The notes beneath the pieces are model-generated. The model searched no databases. It was not told the DNA's origin and worked only from the letters and a program-made list of their open reading frames with translations. Positions 36,324 through 44,556 of a stretch of DNA of 64,000 nucleotides are shown here, piece by piece. The position numbers were made by a program, and so were the translations under genes. Each line of letters begins with the position of its first letter. The first letter of the stretch is position 1. Origin of the DNA: Marinobacter panjinensis (GTDB taxonomy: Bacteria > Pseudomonadota > Gammaproteobacteria > Pseudomonadales > Oleiphilaceae); contig NZ_SZYH01000001.1 of NCBI RefSeq assembly GCF_005298175.1, positions 2,418,001-2,482,000 on the forward strand, read 5' to 3'.

Positions 36324-37778
36324 TCAATGCGCGGGGGCGTACACCTTGATGTTGGTGTGGCCCTCGGCTTTCAGGTTACAGGCGTGCATCCGGCTCATGG
36401 TGCCGCGGTCGCAATACAGCAAGTACTGCCTGTCGGCCGGAAGCGACGGGATGCGTTCGCTCAGCTCGTAGAAGGGAATTTCCACCACCTGGTTACTGGT
36501 GAGGTGCAACGGTGACTGCTCGCCTTCCGAGGGATGGCGAACATCAATAATGATGTCGTTCACATCCGGCGTATGCACCAGCTCCACCTCTTCCGGGGTC
36601 TGCGTGGTTTCCAGCAGACGGTTGACCGGCGTGTCCTGGCGGCTTGCAATGGCCTGCTCCAGCACCTGTGCATCCATGGCGGCCTCATCCTCCTCAACAC
36701 GATGAAGCTTTGCCCGGGTTGCCGGTTTGCGGGAGATCACACCACAGTATTCCGGCATGGTGCGGGCGAAGGGCTCGGTGCCGATTTCCCGTGCGATGTT
36801 GATAATGGCTTCCTTGTCCATGGAAATCAGCGGGCGCAACACCACCTCGCTACTGGCCCTATCCACCACACTGAGGTTTGACAGGGTCTGGCTGGAAACC
36901 TGTGCCACTGCATCGCCGGTCACCAGGCCAGAGGCGTTGTTAATGGCCGCAATTTCCGAGGCTGCCTTCAGCATCTGGCGCTTCAGCACCACACCCCAGT
37001 GGCGCGGATTGACCGACCGCATGATCTCTTCCACCACCCCTTCAAAGGGCACGGAAATGAACTTGGCACCATGCGAGGCACCATAGCGGTCCCAGATATA
37101 GTGGACCACCTGACGCACACCAACTTCGTGAGCCGGGCCACCCAGCCTGAAAAACAGGAAATGGGACCTGAGCCCACGACGCATCATCAGGTAAGCCGCC
37201 ACGGAAGAGTCGTATCCACCGGAAACCAGTGTCATCACGGTTTCTACGGCCCCTAAAGGATAGCCGCCGGCACCACGGTGTTTGCGGTGAGCGATGTGAT
37301 AGTTATCATCCTGGATTTCAATACGCACCTCGACCTCGGGCTTGCCCAGGTCAACCCCTTTAGGCGCTGAGGCCGCGAAAAGCGCTGCGCCAACAAATCG
37401 CTCGAGATCGATGGACCGGAACGAATGGTTTCCATGGCGGCGAACCCGGACCGCAAAGGTCTTGCCCTGGATGCGTTCGGAAAAGGCTGCAACGGCCTTT
37501 TCCGCCACGTCTTCCATGCTCACCCAGGGAAAGATACCGATCTCCTGGATGGTGGAAATGCCGGGGATGCGCTGGAGTTCTTCGATAACCGGGCCCGCCA
37601 GGCCACGCCCATCGGGAATATCCACATCCACCCTGTCCCAGGCTCCGTCCACATGGATGTCATTATCAAGGCGCGTGAGCAGCTTGCGAATATTCTGGCG
37701 CAGGTGCCGCATCTGCTGTCTGCGAACGGGTTTGCTCTTGATGGCCACTTCAGGGGCGGGACGAATAAGAAGTTTCAT
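36324..37778 (-). CDS. thiI: tRNA 4-thiouridine synthase ThiI with rhodanese domain
   Basis: Makes s4U8 in tRNA and supports sulfur transfer to the thiazole of thiamine. Domain order: N-terminal ferredoxin-like and THUMP (1-165), PP-loop pyrophosphatase (LVSGGYDSSVAAYLM, about 185-199), Cys in MPEYCGVISRKP, and a C-terminal rhodanese domain with the persulfide Cys in LLYCDRGTMSR. Length 484 matches E. coli ThiI (482), so this is the long form active in both pathways. Divergent from ppnN. Confidence 0.95.
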   Translation of the reverse strand: MKLLIRPAPEVAIKSKPVRRQQMRHLRQNIRKLLTRLDNDIHVDGAWDRVDVDIPDGRGLAGPVIEELQRIPGISTIQEIGIFPWVSMEDVAEKAVAAFSERIQGKTFAVRVRRHGNHSFRSIDLERFVGAALFAASAPKGVDLGKPEVEVRIEIQDDNYHIAHRKHRGAGGYPLGAVETVMTLVSGGYDSSVAAYLMMRRGLRSHFLFFRLGGPAHEVGVRQVVHYIWDRYGASHGAKFISVPFEGVVEEIMRSVNPRHWGVVLKRQMLKAASEIAAINNASGLVTGDAVAQVSSQTLSNLSVVDRASSEVVLRPLISMDKEAIINIAREIGTEPFARTMPEYCGVISRKPATRAKLHRVEEDEAAMDAQVLEQAIASRQDTPVNRLLETTQTPEEVELVHTPDVNDIIIDVRHPSEGEQSPLHLTSNQVVEIPFYELSERIPSLPADRQYLLYCDRGTMSRMHACNLKAEGHTNIKVYAPAH

Positions 37779-37872
37779 AAATCGGACGTCTGTCGGGTAG
37801 CGTAATTACGTTAAAGTGCTTAGTGTAACGGTTTCACTGCATGCCTCAAAATCAGGCATTCTCGAAGCTGGT

Positions 37873-37878
37873 TATAAT
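37873..37878 (+). promoter_or_regulatory. -10 element upstream of ppnN
   Basis: A consensus TATAAT at 37873-37878, 64 bp before the ppnN start. No clear -35 element is seen 17 bp upstream. Confidence 0.5.
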
Positions 37879-37941
37879 TAGACAAAAAGGCATCAGCATG
37901 ATTCCAGGGTGCCAGCGAAATATTCAGGAGTTTCACCGTTC

Positions 37942-39342
37942 ATGACCGAATCCACCATCAATGCCCTGGTGTCCCCAGAGGGCAGTCTGGAAATCCTGTC
38001 CACTTTCGAGGTCAACCGACTCAAGGACAAAAGTGAAGGCGGCCTCTACCGCCTGTTCCGGCAATGCGCACTGGCCGTTCTCAACACCGGCGTAGAAACT
38101 GATGACTGTAAAACCCTGATGGAAGCCCATGCCGATTTCGACGTGCGCCTGGTGCCCCAGCCAAGGGGCCTTAAACTGGAACTGGTCAATGCGCCCGCCC
38201 ACGCGTTTGTGGATGGGCAAATGCTGCGCGCTATCCGCGAACACCTGTTCTCGGTATTACGGGATATTATTTATTCCTATTCCATCCCCCAGTCCGCATC
38301 GGGACTTCGCCGGGACGATCCGGAAGGCATTACTAACCTGATTTTCCACATACTGCGCAACGCCCGTGTACTGCAGGCTGGCCGCCATCCGGACCTGGTG
38401 GTGTGCTGGGGCGGGCATTCGATCAATGAACGGGAATACCAGTACAGCAAGGAAGTAGGCCATCAGCTGGGGCTGCGGGGGCTGAGCATCTGCACCGGAT
38501 GTGGCCCTGGCGCCATGAAGGGCCCGATGAAGGGAGCCACCATCGGCCATGCCAAGCAGCGGGTTAAGAACGGCCGTTACATCGGGCTTACGGAGCCGGG
38601 CATCATCGGCGCCGAGGCACCGAACCCCATCGTTAACGAACTGGTCATCCTGCCGGACATCGAGAAGCGCCTTGAGGCCTTTGTCCGCACCGGCCATGGC
38701 GTAATAGTATTCCCTGGTGGCGTGGGCACCGCCGAAGAAATCCTCTACCTGCTAGGCATCCTGCTTCATCCGGACAACGCGGACCTGCCCTTCCCGGTGG
38801 TCTTCACCGGTCAGCCGGAAAACGCTGAATACTTCGAGATGATTGACCAGTTTATCCGCAACTCGCTGGGGGACGAGGCTACCAAAAAATACGAGATCAT
38901 TATTGACGATCCGGCAAGGGTGGCACGCACCATGAAGCAGGGCATGAAAGATGTGGAGACCTTCCGCCGTGCCATGCAGGACGCCTACTATTTCAACTGG
39001 ATGCTGAAGATCGACCCGGTGTTTCAGATGCCATTCGAGCCCACCCACGAAAGCATGCGGGCACTGGAATTGCATCGCGACCAGCCGGCTCACCTGATAG
39101 CGGCTAACCTGCGCAAAGCCTTCAGCGGCATTGTCGCCGGTAACGTCAAGGAAAGTGGTATTCGGCAAGTCCAGGAACACGGCCCCTTCGAAATTGCCGG
39201 CGATCCGGCACTGCTGACACCGTTGGGAGCCATGCTCAAGGAATTCGTCACACAGAACCGGATGAAGCTGCCGGGTTCGAGTGCTTACGAACCCAGCTAC
39301 CGGATTGTCAGCGGAGCGGCACAGGCCACTCCCTTGAAGTAA
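37942..39342 (+). CDS. ppnN: Nucleotide 5'-monophosphate nucleosidase PpnN (YgdH)
   Basis: Cleaves purine nucleotides to base and ribose 5-phosphate; in E. coli it is stimulated by (p)ppGpp. The LOG-family core is visible: CTGCGPGAMKGPMKGATIGH and PGGVGTAEEIL, flanked by the N-terminal (DUF4478) and C-terminal (DUF3412) extensions that give YgdH its 450-470-residue length (466 here). The start is ATG 37942 with AGGAG 10 bases upstream; the frame is open 11 codons earlier without a ribosome site. Confidence 0.92.
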   Translation: MTESTINALVSPEGSLEILSTFEVNRLKDKSEGGLYRLFRQCALAVLNTGVETDDCKTLMEAHADFDVRLVPQPRGLKLELVNAPAHAFVDGQMLRAIREHLFSVLRDIIYSYSIPQSASGLRRDDPEGITNLIFHILRNARVLQAGRHPDLVVCWGGHSINEREYQYSKEVGHQLGLRGLSICTGCGPGAMKGPMKGATIGHAKQRVKNGRYIGLTEPGIIGAEAPNPIVNELVILPDIEKRLEAFVRTGHGVIVFPGGVGTAEEILYLLGILLHPDNADLPFPVVFTGQPENAEYFEMIDQFIRNSLGDEATKKYEIIIDDPARVARTMKQGMKDVETFRRAMQDAYYFNWMLKIDPVFQMPFEPTHESMRALELHRDQPAHLIAANLRKAFSGIVAGNVKESGIRQVQEHGPFEIAGDPALLTPLGAMLKEFVTQNRMKLPGSSAYEPSYRIVSGAAQATPLK

Positions 39343-39355
39343 CGAGGCTGACGAT

Positions 39356-39375
39356 GGCGGGGATTATTTCCCGCC
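39356..39375. terminator. Hairpin between convergent ppnN and cytochrome c genes
   Basis: GGCGGG (39356-39361) pairs with CCCGCC (39370-39375) around an AT-rich loop. The cytochrome c stop codon lies in the loop. No strong T-run follows on either strand. Confidence 0.45.
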
Positions 39376-39699
39376 GTCGGCCGGCAGGCTTGAGTAGTAG
39401 GCTGCAAGATTGGCAATGTCTTCATCACTGAGGCCCATTGCCTGACCCTGCATTACCGCAGACTGCCCACCGCTACGCTGTTTGTTCTTATAGGCCTTGA
39501 GCGCAGACACAAGGTATTGCTCGTTCTGCCCCGCCAGGTTCGGGTAACCGGGAATGGCTGCGATGCCATTCTTGCCATGACAGGCAGCGCAGACAGCCGC
39601 TTTGGCTTTGCCTGCCTCGGCATCGGCAGCCGTTGCAACAGCGGGAACTGCCGCGCCCAGAGTAAACAGAACAGCAATGGTGTGGTATTTCAGATTCAT
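39364..39699 (-). CDS. Periplasmic class I c-type cytochrome
   Basis: 111 residues: signal peptide ([20 protein letters not shown], cleavage near ATA-ADA) and one haem site CAACH, with the distal Met probably in [13 protein letters not shown]. It resembles small cytochrome c4/c5-like electron carriers to terminal oxidases. The start is ATG 39699 with GAGGG about 8 bases upstream; the longer frame has no signal peptide at its N-terminus. Stands alone. Confidence 0.9.
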   Translation of the reverse strand: MNLKYHTIAVLFTLGAAVPAVATAADAEAGKAKAAVCAACHGKNGIAAIPGYPNLAGQNEQYLVSALKAYKNKQRSGGQSAVMQGQAMGLSDEDIANLAAYYSSLPADGGK

Positions 39700-39872
39700 T
39701 GGTTTTACCCTCTCATCGTTATAGAACCCGACAGATATCTGAAGGGTGAAATCTTTGGTCAAACTTATAGCACAGACAGTACAAAGCTCAAATGCGATAA
39801 ATCAATGCACCTTACTCAGATACGTAGCATCACGCCATACACGCCAACGTATTTTTCAGCGGAGAAGTGACC

Positions 39873-40976
39873 ATGCCCATCCAGGTCCAGGAACTTGAAT
39901 GCCGGGAAGGCACCATTGGCCAGATTACTCTGGACGCTCCCGGCAGCCTGAATGCGCTCTCGGGTTCAATGATTGACGACATTCAGACTACGCTGGACCA
40001 GTGGGCCGGGGCCAGCCATATCTGCATGGTTATTTTCCGGGGAGCAGGCGACCGTGCCTTCTGCGCCGGTGGCGACATCCGCGAGCTCTACGGAGCGCTG
40101 TCCGGCATGGAAGACAACGCTGTCGCGGCAAACTACTTCGCCCACGAGTACCGTGTGGATTACACCATCCACCGCTACCCCAAACCCGTCATCACCATTG
40201 CCCATGGCGCCGTTATGGGTGGTGGCATGGGCATTCTCTCCGCGTCCCGCTACCGGGTCATTACCCCCGATATCAAAATGGCGATGCCCGAAATCTCCAT
40301 TGGCCTGTTTCCCGATGTCGCTGCCAGCTGGTTCCTTAACCGTTTACCCGGCCGGCTTGGTCTGTTTATGGGCCTGACCGGCGCCCGGCTGAATGCCACG
40401 GATGCTCTGCGAGTGGGGCTTGCGGACATGGCCATTCTCCCCGAGCAGATCGATTCGCTGATTGCCCGCCTGCAGGATGAGCGCTGGACCGGTGAGTCCG
40501 CCGCTGACGACAACCGCCTCTTCCGTCTGATCAAACAGCTGGAGCATCCGGACTACCGCGCCTTGCCAGCCAGCGAGCTGGCCCGCCATGAACAGAGCAT
40601 CGCCAGACTCAGCGCCGGCGACGAGTTACCGGCGATCGTTGAGAATCTGTTGGCTGCGGATGTCGACAGTGACTGGTGGAAAGCCTGCATGGACAACCTC
40701 CGTGGTGGCTGCCCGGTCACAGCCTGGCTGGTGTGGACCCAGCTCAAAAAAGCACAACAGATGTCCCTGAAAGACATTTTCAGGATGGAGCTGGCCATGG
40801 CCATCCGCTGTACCCAGCGGCCGGATTTACGGGAAGGTATCAGGGCCAGGCTGATCGAAAAGGACAATTCGCCCCAATGGTCGTTCAAGACGGTGGCCGA
40901 CGTGCCCGAAAGTGTTGTCGAGGAACACTTCCTGCCGGAGCTGGACGACAGCAACGACCCCATGAATCTGGACTGA
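39873..40976 (+). CDS. Enoyl-CoA hydratase/isomerase family, 3-hydroxyisobutyryl-CoA hydrolase type
   Basis: Crotonase-fold protein of 367 residues. Oxyanion-hole segments are DRAFCAGGDIRELY and HGAVMGGGMGI; MPEISIGLFPDVAASWFLNR is characteristic of 3-hydroxyisobutyryl-CoA hydrolases of valine breakdown, as is the length with an extended helical C-terminus. Simple enoyl-CoA hydratases are about 260 residues. GGAG lies 8 bases before ATG 39873; a GTG two codons earlier is too near the ribosome site. No other valine-pathway gene adjoins it. Confidence 0.85.
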   Translation: MPIQVQELECREGTIGQITLDAPGSLNALSGSMIDDIQTTLDQWAGASHICMVIFRGAGDRAFCAGGDIRELYGALSGMEDNAVAANYFAHEYRVDYTIHRYPKPVITIAHGAVMGGGMGILSASRYRVITPDIKMAMPEISIGLFPDVAASWFLNRLPGRLGLFMGLTGARLNATDALRVGLADMAILPEQIDSLIARLQDERWTGESAADDNRLFRLIKQLEHPDYRALPASELARHEQSIARLSAGDELPAIVENLLAADVDSDWWKACMDNLRGGCPVTAWLVWTQLKKAQQMSLKDIFRMELAMAIRCTQRPDLREGIRARLIEKDNSPQWSFKTVADVPESVVEEHFLPELDDSNDPMNLD

Positions 40977-40988
40977 AAAACCCAGCCG

Positions 40989-41684
40989 TCAGATTTCAGC
41001 GCCGGCCTGGATCAGCAGCATTTCCAGGTCCCGGTTGTTGCTGGCCCGGGCGAGATCCAGCGCGGTTGTTCCGTTCGAGCCCCGGTAGTTCACATCTGCA
41101 CCGGCGGCCAGCAGCATCTCGGCGGTCAGCAAGTCCCCGCCTTCCACAATATGCATCAGCAATGAACGCCCCCCCTGGCTGACATTTACGTTGGCTCCGG
41201 CCGCCAGCAATACCTTGACCACCGACAAATGTCCGTTGCGCGCTGCCCGGATCACCGGCGTTGTGCCTTCGCTGTCTTTGGCATTCACCCTGGCGCCGGC
41301 AGATAACAGCAGTCGGACCAGACGGCGATGCCCCTCTTCCGCCGCAATCATCAGCGGTGTCACACCGTCTGCCGATGCGCGGTCCGGGGCAGCCCCTTCG
41401 CTGAGCAGGAACAGGGCGATGCGGTCTTCGCCCGCTTTCACCGCAGCGGCCAGAGGCGTGCCTTGCTCTGTCAGCGTATTCAGCGATGCGCCCGATGAGG
41501 CCAGGGACTCCACTTTATCGAGATCACCGCTGCTGACAGCGGCCATTAGCGGTGTATCGGCCACTGAGGACTGGCGCTGTTCAAGATTGGAAGGGTCGCC
41601 ACCCGAAGCACAGGCAGTAACAAGCAGACTGGCGAGCAGCAAAAGCAGGAGTTTCGGAAGGATGAAGCCGGTTCCCTGGGCCAT
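40989..41684 (-). CDS. Ankyrin-repeat lipoprotein
   Basis: 231 residues: a lipoprotein signal peptide with lipobox LVTAC (Cys near residue 25), then about five ankyrin repeats of 33 residues (for example DGVTPLMIAAEEGHRRLVRL and EGTTPVIRAARNGHLSVVKV). Residue after the Cys is Ala, compatible with outer-membrane sorting. Ankyrin repeats bind proteins; the partner is unknown. It lies 73 bp downstream of tmcA on the same strand, though a link is not obvious. Confidence 0.85.
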   Translation of the reverse strand: MAQGTGFILPKLLLLLLASLLVTACASGGDPSNLEQRQSSVADTPLMAAVSSGDLDKVESLASSGASLNTLTEQGTPLAAAVKAGEDRIALFLLSEGAAPDRASADGVTPLMIAAEEGHRRLVRLLLSAGARVNAKDSEGTTPVIRAARNGHLSVVKVLLAAGANVNVSQGGRSLLMHIVEGGDLLTAEMLLAAGADVNYRGSNGTTALDLARASNNRDLEMLLIQAGAEI

Positions 41685-41757
41685 GACGATTGGGTCTCTG
41701 TGGATGCATTTTTGCAGGTATTCTGGTCAGTAACCGGGCGGAATTAAATCGAGCTGT

Positions 41758-43890
41758 TCACAAGTCGGGCCGGTTTTGCAGAATATTATGAACTACCTTA
41801 CGCAAGGCGTTTTCTCCCTGCTCCCGGCCCAGACAGTCCTTCGTCACCTGTAAACCTTGCCATGACCAGCCCTGAAGCACTGCTCTCGCCCACAGGGACT
41901 GTGAACCTGAAGCCAGAACCAGTCCGATGACCTCCGGCTGCATTGACAGCTTTGCCAGCACTGGTACTGCAAGATCAAAGCCCCGGTGGCCCTCGGCAAA
42001 ACTGCGCAGATCTCTGCGGTCGTCCTCGTTGAGGGGAGCAACAGGCGGCAGACCGCCAGTCAATTGCAGGGCCAGGCCCGGCTCCAGATCGGACCAGTTC
42101 CGAGGCAACAGGATGAGCCAGTGTTCCGCCAACCTGATGCGCAAGTGACGGGCCAGCGCCGTGCCATTGGAAGACACCCCGCTGAGCATCTGCAGCGGAT
42201 ACTCGCCACTGCTGGCCTCCCGTTTCAGGCCCAGGCGCACAGGCTCCAGCCCACACTGCTGCCAGAAGGAGACCAGCCCGGCGTTGCCACCAAAACTGGT
42301 ACCAATAGCATCCAGCCCCTGGCGTCGGGCATGGTCCCGCGCTGCCGCCACCAGCTTCTGACCCAGCCCCCGGTGGCGTACCTCCGCACTCACGGCAACC
42401 CGGACCACCCGCAGAAGACGCTGGCTCGCTGCTTCGGCAAACCCGCTGTGAGTCGCGAGCGACTGGGGCAACAGATGCCCCCGCAAACGACGCTTGCCCA
42501 TCATCACCTGCTCAGCCAGCTCCGACTCCAGGCCACCTTCTGCCGTTGCCCACAGCACACCGACCAAAACCCCGTTGCAAGTCAGGCGCCAGCTCACTGC
42601 CGCCGGATCATCCATCCATTGGCGCAGATCACCGGGCGACGTGCGGTAATGGGCGTCCACCAGCAAACCAAAAGCTTCCTTCAGCTCCTGATCCCCGGCT
42701 ATGGCGGGGCTCCAGCGTTCCACCACCACACCGGAACTATCACCCTCCGCAGCCGGTGCCTCTGCATCCAGCAGAAACATCTGCCGGGTCAATGGTTCCA
42801 GGGGGTCAGACGCCGACCAGCGGATCGGTGCCGTGAGCGAGGCTCCGCGCCAATGCGGCGTTTCGGTATCCAGTACCGAACGAAAGCGAATGGCAAAGCC
42901 CCGGCCTGAACCTTCGTAACCATGCACCGTCGTTGAAAAAATCACCCTGGGCCAGCCCAGCAATACCTGCTTCAACAGGTCTGACGGAATCCCGGCGGCC
43001 TCATCCACCATCACCACCTCTGCATCCGGCTGCTCGGCAAGCAGCCGCTCCAGGGGCAAATACTGCAGCCGGCCCTGATCGCCGACCGCTACATTGTCCG
43101 TGCCCATCTCCGGCCCGGATACCTGCCCGGCAGCAAGGCGGGCATGATGAAAAAGTGTCTTCACGGCACCCTGTTCCGGGGCCGTCACCACCACCCGCTG
43201 CCGCCCCTCCTGCAACAGACGAACCGCCGCCATCCCCAGTGCCGCTGACTTGCCCCGCCCCCGGTCGGCCGTCACTACCAGAGGCCGCCGACGCCGGCCC
43301 AGCCCCGTTCGGACAAGATCTTCCACGAGCGCACGCTGGTCTGCCGTGGCACCCACCTCAAAGGCCTCACCCGCAACAGGAATCTCCGGCAAATCCGGCT
43401 GCGGATTTACCGACGGATTAACACGAATAACATCAGAATCGCTGGCCACAATACGGGCCAGCCGGGCAGCAAACGGATGCCCGGCAGCCCCATCCAGTCC
43501 GGTACGCCAATAATCCGGATCTTCAAAACCGCCCCAATCCGCGAGCGGCGGCATCAGCCAGAAAAACAGCCCGCCAGCGGACAATGTTCCTGACAACGCC
43601 GCAAAACTGTCCGGCGGATTGCCCTGCCAGCCATCCCACACCACACAGGCCAACTCCCGCCCCAGCCAGCGGCGTCCTTCAACGGGTTTTATCGATGTCA
43701 GCGAGGGTTCGGGTTGATCCTCAACCGACCCAGTCCAGACCCCTGGCGTAACCGGCAAGACAGGGAGGAGTGAACCCAGCCACGCAAGAGAGGCATCACG
43801 ATCCCCCTCCACAACCACCAGCCGCCGATGCCCGGCTGCACGAAGATCGGCTTGCAGCTTTTGCCACTGGAGCAGGTCAGGCTTGTTCAT
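41758..43890 (-). CDS. tmcA: tRNA(Met) cytidine acetyltransferase TmcA
   Basis: Makes N4-acetylcytidine at the wobble base of elongator tRNA-Met, using acetyl-CoA and ATP. Domain order is an N-terminal DUF1726 domain, a RecD-like helicase with Walker A (TADRGRGKSAALG) and DEAAGIP, a GNAT acetyltransferase (VSAEVRHRGLGQKLVAAA) and a C-terminal tRNA-binding part. Length 710 fits (E. coli 671). The helicase/acetyltransferase order rules out a simple GNAT enzyme. 22 bp downstream of the DUF2237 gene on the same strand. Confidence 0.94.
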   Translation of the reverse strand: MNKPDLLQWQKLQADLRAAGHRRLVVVEGDRDASLAWLGSLLPVLPVTPGVWTGSVEDQPEPSLTSIKPVEGRRWLGRELACVVWDGWQGNPPDSFAALSGTLSAGGLFFWLMPPLADWGGFEDPDYWRTGLDGAAGHPFAARLARIVASDSDVIRVNPSVNPQPDLPEIPVAGEAFEVGATADQRALVEDLVRTGLGRRRRPLVVTADRGRGKSAALGMAAVRLLQEGRQRVVVTAPEQGAVKTLFHHARLAAGQVSGPEMGTDNVAVGDQGRLQYLPLERLLAEQPDAEVVMVDEAAGIPSDLLKQVLLGWPRVIFSTTVHGYEGSGRGFAIRFRSVLDTETPHWRGASLTAPIRWSASDPLEPLTRQMFLLDAEAPAAEGDSSGVVVERWSPAIAGDQELKEAFGLLVDAHYRTSPGDLRQWMDDPAAVSWRLTCNGVLVGVLWATAEGGLESELAEQVMMGKRRLRGHLLPQSLATHSGFAEAASQRLLRVVRVAVSAEVRHRGLGQKLVAAARDHARRQGLDAIGTSFGGNAGLVSFWQQCGLEPVRLGLKREASSGEYPLQMLSGVSSNGTALARHLRIRLAEHWLILLPRNWSDLEPGLALQLTGGLPPVAPLNEDDRRDLRSFAEGHRGFDLAVPVLAKLSMQPEVIGLVLASGSQSLWARAVLQGWSWQGLQVTKDCLGREQGENALRKVVHNILQNRPDL

Positions 43891-43912
43891 GCAGGCTCTC
43901 TATGCCATCCAT

Positions 43913-44293
43913 TCAGCTCAGGTCCACGGAATGACGCTTGAGATCTTCCAGTTTGGAATACTTAAGCGCCGACCGGTGGGTAGCTCTCAATTTAACCCGT
44001 GGAGCACAGTCGGCCTCAAACGCCTCCTGCCAACGGGACGCACACAGACACCAGGAATCGCCTTCTTTCAATCCGGGGAAACCAAACTCCGGCCGAGGCG
44101 TGCTCAGGTCATTACCCTTGGCGCTGGAGTACTCAAGAAAGTCATCCGTAACAACCGCACACACCACGTGGGCACCCAGGTCGTCCGGCCCGGTGTTACA
44201 ACACCCATCGCGATAAAATCCGGTTTCCGGATCCGTACCACACATCTCAAGGGCTTCGCCCAATACATTCACCGCTTCAGCAGTTGTAGCCAT
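43913..44293 (-). CDS. DUF2237 family protein
   Basis: 126 residues with five conserved-looking cysteines (EMCGTDPETGFYRDGCCNTG, HVVCAVV, SWCLCASRW) and TRPEFGFPGLKEGD-type segments (STPRPEFGFPGLKEGD), typical of the DUF2237 family of small cytosolic proteins. The function is unknown; Cys spacing suggests metal binding or redox use, which is an inference. GGAG is 9 bases before the ATG. Co-directional with tmcA. Confidence 0.85.
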   Translation of the reverse strand: MATTAEAVNVLGEALEMCGTDPETGFYRDGCCNTGPDDLGAHVVCAVVTDDFLEYSSAKGNDLSTPRPEFGFPGLKEGDSWCLCASRWQEAFEADCAPRVKLRATHRSALKYSKLEDLKRHSVDLS

Positions 44294-44320
44294 AGCGTCA
44301 TTCTCCTAAGTAGGGGGAGG

Positions 44321-44420
44321 ATTTGGGTAACTGCTTCCAAAACTGTGCGGAGCCATGGATGGCGGAGCTCAAGCGCCACATGGATGTGCTCGAGCGTGTT
44401 TTGGAAGCAGCTACCCAAAT
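44321..44420. repeat. Palindromic intergenic element with two GGA-loop hairpins (copy 2)
   Basis: Arms 44321-44343 and 44398-44420 are 23-bp inverted repeats with one mismatch. The 54-bp core holds GCCA-TGGA-TGGC (44352-44363) and CACA-TGGA-TGTG (44377-44388). The core aligns with that of the element at 8190-8290, yet the arms share no sequence with that copy. It lies between the divergent DUF2237 and helicase genes. The rest of the gap to 44556 is A-rich and includes TACAAT (44517-44522), a possible -10 for the helicase. Confidence 0.78.
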
Positions 44421-44556
44421 ACTCCTGTACCAAGCATGCGATCAATCCGAGCAAGCAAAAAAAACAAAAGTGATCAGGATTATGCGGCACCAGTATCAGC
44501 ACTACCAGCCGCCGGGTACAATACCGCCCATGCCGACCCCACACCAATCGCAGACC

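Noticed and set aside
44321..44420. Palindromic elements as insertion-sequence remnants or MITEs
   Set aside because: A transposon family should share terminal repeats. Here the arms differ completely between copies, and no target-site duplication was seen.
44323..44556. Helicase start at 44323 or 44482
   Set aside because: The 78 extra codons translate the palindromic element and an A-rich stretch, have no ribosome site and do not look like helicase sequence.
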